From: Stutzerimonas balearica DSM 6083
GTDB taxonomy: Bacteria; Pseudomonadota; Gammaproteobacteria; Pseudomonadales; Pseudomonadaceae
Assembly (NCBI RefSeq): GCF_000818015.1
Contig: NZ_CP007511.1
Coordinates: forward strand, 2,862,501 to 2,926,500
Direction of reading: 5' to 3'
DNA: 64,000 nucleotides
Numbering within the stretch: the stretch's first letter is position 1; each line of letters begins with the position of its first letter. Under the pieces are notes generated by a model. The model was not told the DNA's origin. It searched no databases and worked only from the letters and a program-made list of their open reading frames with translations. Below, piece after piece: positions 55,601 to 63,699 of this stretch. The position numbers and the translations under genes were made by a program.

Positions 55601-56157
55601 GCGCCGAGAAGGGCCTGGGCCTGGGCCTGGCGATCGCCGACGGCCTCTGCCACGTGCTTGGACACAAGCTCGAGGTGCGCTCCTGGCTCGGCAAGGGCAG
55701 CGTGTTCAGCGTGACCGTGCCGATTGCCCCGGCCGCGCCGACGCGCAAGACGCCAGCCCCTCGCGAGACGTCGCACAGCGCCCTGACCGGCACCCAGGTA
55801 CTGTGCATCGACAACGAGGACAGCATTCTCATTGGCATGAACAGCCTGCTGTCGCGCTGGGGCTGCCAGGTCTGGACCGCGCGCGACCGTACCGAATGCC
55901 AGGCCCTGCTCGCCGAAGACGTGCGTCCCCAGCTGGTACTGGTCGACTACCACCTCGACGACGGCCACACCGGCACCGAGTTGATGGGCTGGCTGCGCAG
56001 CCGGCTCGGCGAACCGGTGCCAGGCGTGGTGATCAGCGCCGATGCGCGCCCCGAACTGGTCGCCGAAATCCATGCGGCCGGCCTCGACTTCCTGCCCAAG
56101 CCGGTCAAGCCGGCGGCCCTGCGCGCCCTGATGAGCCGCCATCTGACGCTGCGCTAG
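52696..56157 (+). CDS. hybrid sensor: Na+/solute symporter - PAS - histidine kinase - receiver
   Basis: A 1153-residue CbrA/CrbS-like protein. Residues 1-510 form a 12-13 helix sodium:solute symporter-like domain. A PAS domain follows at about 635-755 (AIENITQGISVVDQSLRLVA), then a coiled coil (about 757-785), the H box FLAAVSHDLMQPLN with His801, an ATPase domain (NFLTNAFRYAK, DRGPGIP, GLGLGLAI), and a C-terminal receiver domain with phospho-acceptor Asp1084 (VLVDYHLDDG). It probably couples sensing of a transported solute to phosphorelay. No cognate response regulator is adjacent. The start is the ATG at 52696 with GGAG upstream; the open frame extends far upstream over the GNAT gene. Confidence 0.92.
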   Translation: MTLSGGLIAAVALIYMAILFAIAFYGDRSGEMSPRLRAWVYSLSLAVWCTSWTFFGSVGQAAEQLWAFVPIYLGPILLMLFAPHVIQKMIVISKQEHITSIADFIAARYGKSQLLAVVVTVICLVGVLPYIALQLKGIVLGVNLLIGTNVDATGTGTRDTALIVSMVLALFTILFGTRNLDVTEHHRGMVLAIAFESLIKLLAFLAVGAFVTFGLYDGFGDLFNQAHDSPELASFWAETVNWPSMLVQTVVAMLALVCLPRQFHVAVVENNEPRDFRLARWVFPLYLVLAAVFVVPIALAGQMLLPAGITPDSFVISLPLAETHPWLALLAFIGGASAATGMVIVASVALSTMVSNDMLLPWLLRRQETEQPFEAFRHWMLSVRRISIIVILLLAYVSYRLLGSTTSLATIGQIAFAAITQLAPAMIGALYWKQANRRGVFAGLAAGAAIWFYTLILPVLGWPLEMFPGLDWMYRGGPGFGISGLTLGVTLSLMGNATLFFWVSILTQTRVAEHWQASRFIGQEITPSTSTRRLLAVHVEDLLSLASRFVGAERAEQSFHRFARRHGQEFSLRQQADGQWIAHTERLLAGVLGASSTRAVVKAALEGRDMQVDDVVRIVGEASEVLQFNRALLQGAIENITQGISVVDQSLRLVAWNRRYLELFDYPDGLVYIGRPIADIIRYNAERGLCGPGDPDTHVAKRLYWMRQGRAHTSERLFPNGRVVELIGNPMPGGGFVMSFSDITAYREAERALKDANEGLEQRVSERTQELSQLNQALIEAKSTAEAANQSKTRFLAAVSHDLMQPLNAARLFSAALSHQLDTLPAEARDLVRHLDSSLRSAEDLITDLLDISRLESGRVTPDRNPFALSALFETLGTEFTALAREQGVDFRVHGSTLRVDSDVRLLRRVLQNFLTNAFRYAKGRVVLGARRQGNALRLEVWDRGPGIPQDKLKVIFEEFKRLDSHQTRAEKGLGLGLAIADGLCHVLGHKLEVRSWLGKGSVFSVTVPIAPAAPTRKTPAPRETSHSALTGTQVLCIDNEDSILIGMNSLLSRWGCQVWTARDRTECQALLAEDVRPQLVLVDYHLDDGHTGTELMGWLRSRLGEPVPGVVISADARPELVAEIHAAGLDFLPKPVKPAALRALMSRHLTLR

Positions 56158-56221
56158 CCGCGCCCGTCCGCGGCGGCGGCGCTACACTGATGGCCCAATG
56201 CTGCTGTCGCCAAGGCTGCCC

Positions 56222-57466
56222 ATGACCCAGGAACTGCTGCTCAACCTTGCCACCGCCCTGGGCCTCGGCCTGCTGATCGGCGCCGAGCGGGGCTGGAGCG
56301 GACGCCACGAGGTGGCCCCCGAGCTGGTCGCCGGTATCCGCACCTTCGGCCTGGCCGGCCTGTTCGGCGGCCTGGCGACGCTGGCCGCCAGCCACTTCGG
56401 CGTAGCCGCCTGGATCGCCCTGTTCGTGCTCCTGGCGCTACTGGTGATTGCCGGCTACCTGATCGATGCCCGCGGCGGCGATCACGGCATGACCAGCGAG
56501 GTCGCCCTGCTCCTGACCTTTGTGCTCGGCAGCCTGGCCGTCGCCGAGAGCCGCCTGCTGGCCGGCGGCTGCGCCATCGTCGTGGCCCTGCTGCTCAGCC
56601 TGAAGGGCCAGCTGCACGGCGCCCTGCAGCGCCTCAGCCAGGCCGAGCTGAGCGGCGCGCTGAAGCTGCTGTTCATCTCGGTGGTGCTGCTGCCGGCGCT
56701 GCCCAACGAAGGCTACGGCCCGTGGCAGGCGATCAATCCCTACACGACCTGGCTGATGGTGGTGCTGATCGCCGGCATCGGCTTTGCGGCCTATGCGGCG
56801 ATCCGCCTGCTGGGTACGCGCCACGGCCTGCTGGTCACCGCCCTGCTCGGCGGCATGGTCTCGTCGACGGCGATGACGCTGACCCTCGCGCGGCTGGACG
56901 CCACGCGGTTGCGGGCCGCGCTGGCTGCCGGCCTGCTGGCGACCTCGGCGCTGATGTTTCCGCGCGTGCTGCTGGAAGTCGGCGTGGTCAATCCGGCCCT
57001 GCTCGACCGCCTGCTGCTGCCGGTACTGACGGCCGCCGCGGTCTACGCCGCTGGCGCGCTGTTCTTCTATTTGCGCGCGGCAGAGCAGCCGGACGAAGCC
57101 ACCGAACCACCGCTGAAGAACCCGTTCGAGCTCCTGCCGGCGTTGCGCTTCGCCGCGCTGCTGGTCGGCATCCTGCTGCTGGTCGAGGGCGCCCGTCACT
57201 GGCTGGGCGACATGGGCGTCTATCTGGTGTCGCTGATCTCCGGCCTGACCGACGTCGACGCGATCACCCTGTCACTGTCGCGCAGCGCCAACGACGGGCT
57301 GGCGGCACCGATCGCCGTTCGCGGCATCTTCATCGCCGTGGTCAGCAACAGCCTGGTCAAGGCGGCGCTGATCGCCGTCATTGGCGGCCGCGCACTGGCA
57401 CTGCGCACCGCGCCGGTGATGCTGGGCGGCCTGCTGGCAGGCGCATTCGCCCTGCAGTTCGCCTAA
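56222..57466 (+). CDS. MgtC/SapB family membrane protein with DUF4010
   Basis: A 414-residue polytopic membrane protein. The N-terminal MgtC-like part has GLGLLIGAERGW and VAGIRTFGLAGLFGGLA; the C-terminal part is DUF4010-like (GLTDVDAITLSLS, IAVRGIFIAVVSNSLVKA). MgtC-group proteins are linked to magnesium stress, but this longer type is uncharacterised. The ATG at 56222 has AAGG seven bases upstream; an ATG at 56198 is possible. Confidence 0.87.
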   Translation: MTQELLLNLATALGLGLLIGAERGWSGRHEVAPELVAGIRTFGLAGLFGGLATLAASHFGVAAWIALFVLLALLVIAGYLIDARGGDHGMTSEVALLLTFVLGSLAVAESRLLAGGCAIVVALLLSLKGQLHGALQRLSQAELSGALKLLFISVVLLPALPNEGYGPWQAINPYTTWLMVVLIAGIGFAAYAAIRLLGTRHGLLVTALLGGMVSSTAMTLTLARLDATRLRAALAAGLLATSALMFPRVLLEVGVVNPALLDRLLLPVLTAAAVYAAGALFFYLRAAEQPDEATEPPLKNPFELLPALRFAALLVGILLLVEGARHWLGDMGVYLVSLISGLTDVDAITLSLSRSANDGLAAPIAVRGIFIAVVSNSLVKAALIAVIGGRALALRTAPVMLGGLLAGAFALQFA

Positions 57467-57476
57467 CCGCACACCG

Positions 57477-58964
57477 CTACAGGTCGACCTGCGGCAGATC
57501 GACCGGCTCCGCCTCGCTGACCCCGGCCCGCTCCAGCCAGTCGGCTGGCAGCCGCTTGCTCGCCCGCGCGCCGAGCTGGCGCAACTGTTCACTGCGCCCC
57601 ACCAGGTTGCCGCGCCCGTCGACAAGCTTGTTGCGCGCCGCCTGGTAAGCCTTGTCCAGCTGCTGCAGCCGGCCACCCACTTCGTCGAGGTCCTGCAGGA
57701 AGGCGACGAACTTGTCGTACAGGGCGCCGGCGCGCTCGGCGATCTCGCGCGCGTTCTGGCTCTGCCGCTCCTGTCGCCAGAGGCTGTCGATGACCCGCAG
57801 CGTGGCCAGCAACGTGGTCGGGCTGACGATCACCACATGGCGCCCGAAAGCCTCCTGGAACAACTCCGGGTCGGCCTGCAGGGCTGCCGCGAACGCTGCC
57901 TCCACCGGCACGAACAGCAACACGAAATCCAGGCTCTGCAGGCCCTCGAGGCGCTGATAGTCCTTGGCGGAAAGGCCCTTGAGGTGGTTGCGCAGTGACA
58001 GCACGTGCTGTTTGAGCGCCGTCGAGCGACTGTTTTCGTCCGGGGCGCTGAGCAAGGCCTGATAGGCGGTGAGGCTGACCTTGGCGTCGACCACAACCTG
58101 ACGCTCTCCGGGCAGGCGGATCAACACGTCCGGCTGGAAGCGCTGCCCGTCGGCGCTTTTCAGGCTGACCTGGGTCTGGTATTCGCGGCCCTTCTCCAGC
58201 CCGGCGTGCTCGAGGACCCGCTCGAGCACCAGCTCGCCCCAGTTGCCCTGGGTCTTCTGCCCCTGCAGCGCGCGGGTCAGGTTGGTCGCCTCATCGCCCA
58301 GCCGCTGGTTGAGCTGCTGCAGGCGTTCCAGCTCCCGCGCCAGCGAGAAGCGCTCGCGCGCCTCGCTCTGGTAGCTCTCCTCGACGCGTTTCTCGAAGGC
58401 CTGGATGCGCTCCTTCAAGGGGTCGAGCAGTTGCCCGAGACGTTCCTGGCTGGTTTCGGCGAAGCGCTGCTCACGCTCATCGAAGATGCGCCCGGCCAGC
58501 TCGGCGAACTGCGCACGCAACTCGTCACGCGCCTGCTGCAGATCCTGCAGGCGCTGCTGGTGGGCGCTCTGCTGCTCGCGCAGTTCAGCCTGTGCGGCGG
58601 CATGCTCGGCCCCGAGCCGGCGCAGCTCGGCCTGCCACTGCTCGCGCTCGGACTCGAGTTCCACGATGCAGTCGCGGTCCTCGCCGCGCTGGGCCTGCAA
58701 CAGCTGCGCCTCGCGCCGGGCGGCGGCCAGCTCGGCCTGCTGGGCAGCCTTCAGTTCATTGAGTTCGGTGAGTTCGTGCCGCGCGGCATCCAGCTGCGCA
58801 CCCAGTCCCTGTTCGGCCAGGCTGGCCTGGGCCAGGCGCTCCTGCAGCAATGTCTGCTCGATCTGTTGACGGCTGAGGCGCGCGCGCAGCTGCACGCAGA
58901 ACCCGGCCAGCAGCGCGCAGCTCAGGCCGAGCGCAGCGGAGAGATATAGAGGTTCGAAAGGCAT
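57477..58964 (-). CDS. rmuC: DNA recombination protein RmuC
   Basis: A 495-residue protein. An N-terminal membrane helix (about 7-26) is followed by a long coiled coil (about 30-215) and the RmuC nuclease-like domain (about 225-440), which shows GNWGELVLERVLEHAGLEKG and the catalytic-type PDVLIRLPGERQVVVDAK (D...DAK). It limits recombination at inverted repeats. It converges on the MgtC-like gene. Confidence 0.93.
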   Translation of the reverse strand: MPFEPLYLSAALGLSCALLAGFCVQLRARLSRQQIEQTLLQERLAQASLAEQGLGAQLDAARHELTELNELKAAQQAELAAARREAQLLQAQRGEDRDCIVELESEREQWQAELRRLGAEHAAAQAELREQQSAHQQRLQDLQQARDELRAQFAELAGRIFDEREQRFAETSQERLGQLLDPLKERIQAFEKRVEESYQSEARERFSLARELERLQQLNQRLGDEATNLTRALQGQKTQGNWGELVLERVLEHAGLEKGREYQTQVSLKSADGQRFQPDVLIRLPGERQVVVDAKVSLTAYQALLSAPDENSRSTALKQHVLSLRNHLKGLSAKDYQRLEGLQSLDFVLLFVPVEAAFAAALQADPELFQEAFGRHVVIVSPTTLLATLRVIDSLWRQERQSQNAREIAERAGALYDKFVAFLQDLDEVGGRLQQLDKAYQAARNKLVDGRGNLVGRSEQLRQLGARASKRLPADWLERAGVSEAEPVDLPQVDL

Positions 58965-59015
58965 CGGCGGCTCCGGCGAGAGTGCCGGGCAGTATAACGA
59001 GGCGCCGCCGCCAGG

Positions 59016-59432
59016 TCAGACCCGCTGCGCGAACCGCTCGAGCAACTGGCGGGCTTCGTCGGAGCCCTGGGCAGCCGCCTGCTCCAGCCAGTGCCGCGCC
59101 TTGCCCGGCTCGTTGTGCTGAGGTTGTGCATACAGCCGGCCAAGCTCCAGCTGCGCATGGCAGTCGCCAGCGCGGGCGGCCTGACGCAGCAGCTCCAGGC
59201 CGATGCGGCGATCGCGGTTGCCGTCGCAGTCGCGGCACAGCAGACGCCCGAGGCGCGACTGCGCCACCACCACCCCGTCGCGAGCCGGCTGCTTGAGCAG
59301 GCGTCCGGCGATGCGCTTGATGCCATCGGCCTGACCGAGGCGCGGGCTGTCCAGCAGCCACATCGCCATGCGCAGGCGCGGTGTGTAGGAAACGGTAGCG
59401 GTGGAAGCCGTAAAGGAAGTACGAGTTCTCAT
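59016..59432 (-). CDS. SEL1/TPR repeat protein
   Basis: A 138-residue helical protein with about two to three SEL1-like repeats: AQSRLGRLLCRDCDGNRDRR, GLELLRQAARAGDCHAQLEL and GKARHWLEQAAAQGSDEARQ. Such repeats mediate protein binding. There is no evident signal peptide, although the N-terminal 30 residues are Thr/Ser-rich. The true start may be internal, such as the Met codons near residue 22. Confidence 0.75.
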   Translation of the reverse strand: MRTRTSFTASTATVSYTPRLRMAMWLLDSPRLGQADGIKRIAGRLLKQPARDGVVVAQSRLGRLLCRDCDGNRDRRIGLELLRQAARAGDCHAQLELGRLYAQPQHNEPGKARHWLEQAAAQGSDEARQLLERFAQRV

Positions 59433-59921
59433 GTCTCAGGGAGGCAAGTACGTGAGGGCGCGCACTTTACTCCTTTTTTCGTGGAGTAAAAGTCTTGTCA
59501 AAAGCGCTCGATGACGATCTAGCCGGGGCACGAAATTTCATCCACAGAAGCTGTGGATAACTCCGTGGACAAAGTGCAGACAAATCGCCCCAGGCCCGGT
59601 GTTATCTGGCTTGCGGTTAAACTGACGCTTTTTTCACCAGAAGAAAAAAGTCTTTATTTTCAATAGCTTAAGCTAGAGCCCAGCAACCATGCGGGTTTGC
59701 GGGGTGCACGGATAGGCGCTTGACAAAGCCGCCCCGAAAATGTGCACAAGTGATGGCGCTCTGGTACGAAAGGCTCTATCCAGGTGCCTGCGCGACGCTT
59801 CGTCGCGCCCCTCTCGGAACTTTCCAGAAGGCCGAATGTCTCGTCAGGTCTGGCTTAGCGGGGCTCGGCCGATGCTTCGCTGCGGGCTTATGCTGTGCGC
59901 TCCTCGCCTCTGGAGAACGGC
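59433..59921. other. 489-base intergenic region with DnaA-box cluster and hairpins
   Basis: No credible ORF. It holds a perfect DnaA 9-mer TGTGGATAA (59552-59560), an inverted one-mismatch copy TCATCCACA (59538-59546) and a two-mismatch copy CGTGGACAA (59564-59572). The stem CTTTTTT/AAAAAAG lies near 59628-59652, and a perfect GCGCGACG/CGTCGCGC hairpin at 59790-59808. TTGACA at 59720-59725 lacks a good -10. The upstream half is AT-rich. Divergent promoters for the SEL1 gene and ydbH should be here. Confidence 0.6.
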
Positions 59922-62474
59922 ATGACCCGCGCTCGGCGCCTGCTGCTTGTCTGCGCATCCCTGATCGGCCTGCTGATCATTGCCGCTATCGCCCTGACCG
60001 CGGCCTGGCACGACTTCAGGCAGGCCCAGGGCATCGAGCAGCTCGACTGGCAGGGCCTGCATCTGGGCCCGTCGGGCCTGCGGCTGACGAGGTTGCAGCT
60101 GGTGCAGCGCGATCCGTCAGGACGGCTGCTGAAGCTGGACGCCCAGGATCTGCGCCTTGGCCTCGCCGACTGGCGCCCGCACAGGTTGCAAATCGCGCAA
60201 CTGGCACTCGACTGGCAGCCCGCAAGCAGCGCCCTGCAGCCGAGCGGCGGGCTGCCTGACCTTTCCGACGAGCGGTTACGCGCGCTCGCAAGCTGGCTGC
60301 CGAGGCAAGTAGAGATCGCCAGCCTGCAGCTGGAGTTGCCCTGCGCCAGTGGCCGCTGCGAGGAACGGGGGGCATTGCAGCTCAGGCGAGCGGGTGCCGC
60401 ACTGCTGCCGGCGAGCGGCAGCCTGACGCTCTATCCACAAGCGGTTCCAGGTACGCACCGCCTGCAGCTGCAGGTCGACGCGCGAGCGCAGGGGGCGGCG
60501 CTGCTGCTGGAACTCGGCGTCCTGCTCGACGATACCCAGCGGCTGTCACTGCAGAATCGGCTGCAACCAAGCGACGGGCAGCTCGCCTGGGATGGCGCCG
60601 CCTCGCTCGGCCAGTTGCCAGAGGCCGAATGGCTGCTGCCCTGGCTCTGCCGCTGGGCCGAATGCCAGGCGCAGGGCCGCCTCGACCTGCCTGGCGAAAT
60701 GCATCTGGGGGCGGCCTGGGCCCTGCGCCTGCCCGATCCACGGCTGTTCGAGCAGCTGCCGGGCTGGCAATCGGCAACCGGCGACCTGCGTCTGTCGGCG
60801 GACCTGCCGGGCTACTGGCCGCTGCCCGCGCTGGGGCAACTGCGCGGGCGTCTCCACCTCGCCGCCAGCGGCCAGGACGGCCGCTGGCGGCCGCAGAGCC
60901 TGACCGCCGATCTCGAACTGCGACCAGCCGCGGCACTGCTCGCCGATATCCCGCCCGCGCTGCGCCCGGAGGCTCTGCAGCTCTCGCTCGAGCCACGCGC
61001 CCCAACAGACGAGGCCCTTGGCTTCTACCTCAAGCTGTCTACCAGCGGAGGCCCGGCGCTGTCCGTCGAAGGCAACCTTCAGCTAGGCCTCGGCGAACTA
61101 CCGCACCTGACCTTCGACGCGCTGCAGACACGGCTGCGCAGCGCTTCATTAAGCGAAGCTGGCCTGCAAGCCCACGACCTGCGTGTACAGGCCACGCTGC
61201 GCGGCCGGGTGAGCGCCGACGCCGCAGAGCTGACCCTGAGCGCCGCGCAGGTCTCGGCGCAGCGCATCGCCAGCGAAGCGGGCACTGCCCTCGACCTGCA
61301 GGCGAAGCTCGACGGCCTGGCTGTGAGCCTGGCCCGTCAGGCGAACGGCTTTACCTATCACGCCAGCGGCCCCCTGATCCTGAGCACGCGGCAACTGCAG
61401 CATCCCAGCCTGCGCCTACTGGACTGGCGCCTGCGCGGCCGGCTCGAAGCCGAACCGCAGCGCCTTGCGCTCAGCGGCGAGCTCGGCAACGGCGCAGGCC
61501 TCTCGCTGAACCTGGCGGCTCGCCGCAGCGACGCAACGCTGACCGCCGACATCGGCCTGCCAGCGCTGTTCTTTCGTGCGGGTAATCCTCTGGCCGGCAC
61601 CCTGGCCGACTGGCCGGCGACACTGGAGATCAGCAGCGGCCGCCTGCAGGGCGAAGCACAATGGCAGCTACCTGCGAGCGGCGCGCAGCGGGCCACGCTG
61701 ACGCTGCGTGGCAAGGGCCTGGCCGGGATCGTCGACACCGCCGAGTTCAGCGGGCTCGATGCCGTGGCGAACGTCGAGCTGAAAGGCGCGCGGCTACGCG
61801 TGGCACTGCCCACGCTAAGCGTGCAGACGCTAAACCCTGGCGTGCCGATCGGCCCGCTGCAGGTCACCGGCCGCTACGAAGGGGAACTCGCCAAGCCGGC
61901 ACAAGGGCGCCTGAGCTGGACCAAGGCGCAGGCGGGCGTGCTCGGTGGGCGTCTCTGGCTCGAGCCGGGCAGCCTGACGCTCGGCGAACCGGCGCAAGCG
62001 CTCGACCTGCGCCTGCAGGGGCTGGAGATCGCCGAACTGCTGCGCGCCTACCCGGCCGAAGGGCTGGCCGGCAGCGGCACGCTCGACGGCCGCTTCGATG
62101 CCCGCTACCGCCCCGAGGGGCTGAGCATCGAGCAAGGCAGCCTCACCGCGCGCACGCCCGGCGGCGTGCTGCGCTTCCGCTCGGCGCGGCTGGAGGCCCT
62201 AGCGGCGGCGAACCCGGCGATGAAGCTAGTCACCGAGGCGCTGCATGACTTTCACTACAGCCTGCTGACCAGCGACGTCCGCTATGATGAAACGGGCAAG
62301 CTGCAGCTCGGGCTGCGCATCGAGGGTCGCAACCCGGCGCTCGAGGGCGGCCGGCCGATCAACTTCACGATCAGCCTCGAGGAAGATATCCCCGCCCTGC
62401 TGACCAGCCTGCAACTGAGCGATCGCGTCAGCGAAACCATCCAGCGCCGGGTGCAGCAACGCCTGCAGCGCTGA
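59922..62474 (+). CDS. ydbH: YdbH family AsmA-like intermembrane phospholipid transport protein
   Basis: An 850-residue protein. The ATG at 59922 has GGAG seven bases upstream. One N-terminal membrane anchor (about 6-28) precedes a long series of amphipathic beta strands, the bridge-like groove seen in AsmA-family proteins. The C-terminus (NPALEGGRPINFTISLEEDI, then LQLSDRVSETIQRRVQQRL) is the YdbH signature. In E. coli YdbH works with TamB and YhdP to carry phospholipid to the outer membrane, with YnbE as partner; both partner genes follow here. Confidence 0.9.
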   Translation: MTRARRLLLVCASLIGLLIIAAIALTAAWHDFRQAQGIEQLDWQGLHLGPSGLRLTRLQLVQRDPSGRLLKLDAQDLRLGLADWRPHRLQIAQLALDWQPASSALQPSGGLPDLSDERLRALASWLPRQVEIASLQLELPCASGRCEERGALQLRRAGAALLPASGSLTLYPQAVPGTHRLQLQVDARAQGAALLLELGVLLDDTQRLSLQNRLQPSDGQLAWDGAASLGQLPEAEWLLPWLCRWAECQAQGRLDLPGEMHLGAAWALRLPDPRLFEQLPGWQSATGDLRLSADLPGYWPLPALGQLRGRLHLAASGQDGRWRPQSLTADLELRPAAALLADIPPALRPEALQLSLEPRAPTDEALGFYLKLSTSGGPALSVEGNLQLGLGELPHLTFDALQTRLRSASLSEAGLQAHDLRVQATLRGRVSADAAELTLSAAQVSAQRIASEAGTALDLQAKLDGLAVSLARQANGFTYHASGPLILSTRQLQHPSLRLLDWRLRGRLEAEPQRLALSGELGNGAGLSLNLAARRSDATLTADIGLPALFFRAGNPLAGTLADWPATLEISSGRLQGEAQWQLPASGAQRATLTLRGKGLAGIVDTAEFSGLDAVANVELKGARLRVALPTLSVQTLNPGVPIGPLQVTGRYEGELAKPAQGRLSWTKAQAGVLGGRLWLEPGSLTLGEPAQALDLRLQGLEIAELLRAYPAEGLAGSGTLDGRFDARYRPEGLSIEQGSLTARTPGGVLRFRSARLEALAAANPAMKLVTEALHDFHYSLLTSDVRYDETGKLQLGLRIEGRNPALEGGRPINFTISLEEDIPALLTSLQLSDRVSETIQRRVQQRLQR

Positions 62475-62493
62475 CCGGAACAGGAGAACCGCC

Positions 62494-62685
62494 ATGCGGT
62501 TGCGTCACATGCCGCCCCTCTTGCTGCTCGCCCTGCTGGCCGGCGCCTGCACCCCGCGCGTCGAGCTGGCGGTGCCCAACGAGCCGATCAACATCAACCT
62601 CAACGTGAAGATCGAGCACGAGATCTACATCAAGGTCGATCGCCAGCTCGACTCGATCATCAACGAAGACAGCGGACTGTTCTGA
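62494..62685 (+). CDS. ynbE: YnbE family lipoprotein
   Basis: A 63-residue lipoprotein with a signal peptide ending LLAGAC (cysteine 19). The mature part NEPININLNVKIEHEIYIKV is the YnbE signature. In E. coli YnbE is an outer-membrane lipoprotein that docks YdbH. AGGAG precedes the ATG, 20 bases after ydbH. Confidence 0.92.
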   Translation: MRLRHMPPLLLLALLAGACTPRVELAVPNEPININLNVKIEHEIYIKVDRQLDSIINEDSGLF

Positions 62686-62694
62686 AGGAGCGCC

Positions 62695-63036
62695 ATGAAA
62701 CGCCATCTCAAGCTCGCCGGCCTGCTGCTGGCCCTGATCGCCCTGCCCGCCGCGGCGATGACCCTCAACGAAGCCATGGCCGCGCTCGGCCAGGCCAAAG
62801 CCAGCGGCCAGCTCGGCGAGCGCCCTGACGGCTATCTCGGCGTGGTGCAGTCCAGCGGCCATGCCGAGGAGATCGCCAGCCAGATCAATCAGGCGCGCCG
62901 CGCCGAATATCACCGCGTCGCGCAGCAGAACGGCATCGCTGTCAGTGATGTCGAAGCCATCGCCGGCAAGAAGGCCATCGAAAAAACCCCGCGCGGCCAG
63001 CTCGTACTGATCAACGGCAGCTGGGTGAAGAAATAG
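62695..63036 (+). CDS. ydbL: YdbL family periplasmic protein (DUF1318)
   Basis: A 113-residue protein with a signal peptide cut near AAA-MTL (about residue 21). LGQAKASGQLGERPDGYLGV and YHRVAQQNGIAVSDVEAIAG are the DUF1318/YdbL signature. It probably acts as a chaperone or regulator of the YdbH-YnbE bridge. It starts nine bases after ynbE, completing the conserved three-gene operon. Confidence 0.92.
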   Translation: MKRHLKLAGLLLALIALPAAAMTLNEAMAALGQAKASGQLGERPDGYLGVVQSSGHAEEIASQINQARRAEYHRVAQQNGIAVSDVEAIAGKKAIEKTPRGQLVLINGSWVKK

Positions 63037-63084
63037 GCGGTCCGAGCGGGCCCGGCCGGCGCTAGAATCAGCCGCCCCGAGCCC

Positions 63085-63699
63085 ATGCCTGCCAGCCTCA
63101 TGCCTGCCCTTCGCATTCGCCACCTGCTCTGCTCACTGCTGCTCGCCGCCTGCATCCCGCCGGTGCAGGCGCAGCCCTGCCCGCAGGGCCAGCAGCAGGT
63201 CTGCGTGGTCGCCTGCTTCTGCGCCCCGGCCAGTGCCGGCGGCGGCCAGGACTACGAGCGCTTCAGCCGCATGACCGCCTTTGCCCTGCAGAACTGGCTG
63301 CAATATTCGCGCGACAGCGCCCTGGCCGCAGGGGTACAGCCAATGCCGCTGCAGATTCGCGCCCAGCTCGAACCCTGGTTCGACCTTGGCGTGCTCGATG
63401 CCGCGCGCTACCGGGTCGGCGATCCGAGCACCCTGGCGGCGGCCGACGCCATGCTGCAGAACCCCGACGTCAACGCGGTCACGCTGGTCGACGTGATCGT
63501 CTTCCGCCACGCCGCCGATGCCGAGGACAACGCCGCGCTCTGGGCCCACGAGCTCAAGCACGTCGAGCAGTACCAGCAGTGGGGCGTCGCCGAGTTCGCC
63601 TGGCGCTATACCCAGGACTACCGCGCCGTGGAAGCGCCGGCCTATGCCCTCGAGCGCGAGGTGAGCCAGGCCCTGAAGGCCGCGGAGGCGGCGCCGTGA
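63085..63699 (+). CDS. DUF4157 domain secreted protein with HExxH motif
   Basis: A 204-residue protein. A signal sequence (ends PPVQA, about residue 29) is followed by a cysteine-rich segment (PCPQGQQQVCVVACFC). The DUF4157-like part includes QPMPLQIRAQLEPWFDLGVL and the zinc-binding HExxH as His155-Glu156-Leu-Lys-His159 (AHELKHVEQY). The family contains secreted, toxin-linked and housekeeping members; no toxin gene is near. A second ATG at 63100 is possible. The end overlaps the next gene as GTGA. Confidence 0.82.
   Translation: MPASLMPALRIRHLLCSLLLAACIPPVQAQPCPQGQQQVCVVACFCAPASAGGGQDYERFSRMTAFALQNWLQYSRDSALAAGVQPMPLQIRAQLEPWFDLGVLDAARYRVGDPSTLAAADAMLQNPDVNAVTLVDVIVFRHAADAEDNAALWAHELKHVEQYQQWGVAEFAWRYTQDYRAVEAPAYALEREVSQALKAAEAAP

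Noticed and set aside
59531..59575. DnaA-box cluster as a chromosomal replication origin
   Set aside because: No dnaA, dnaN, rpmH or gidA neighbours and no AT-rich 13-mer array; three boxes are too few for an origin.
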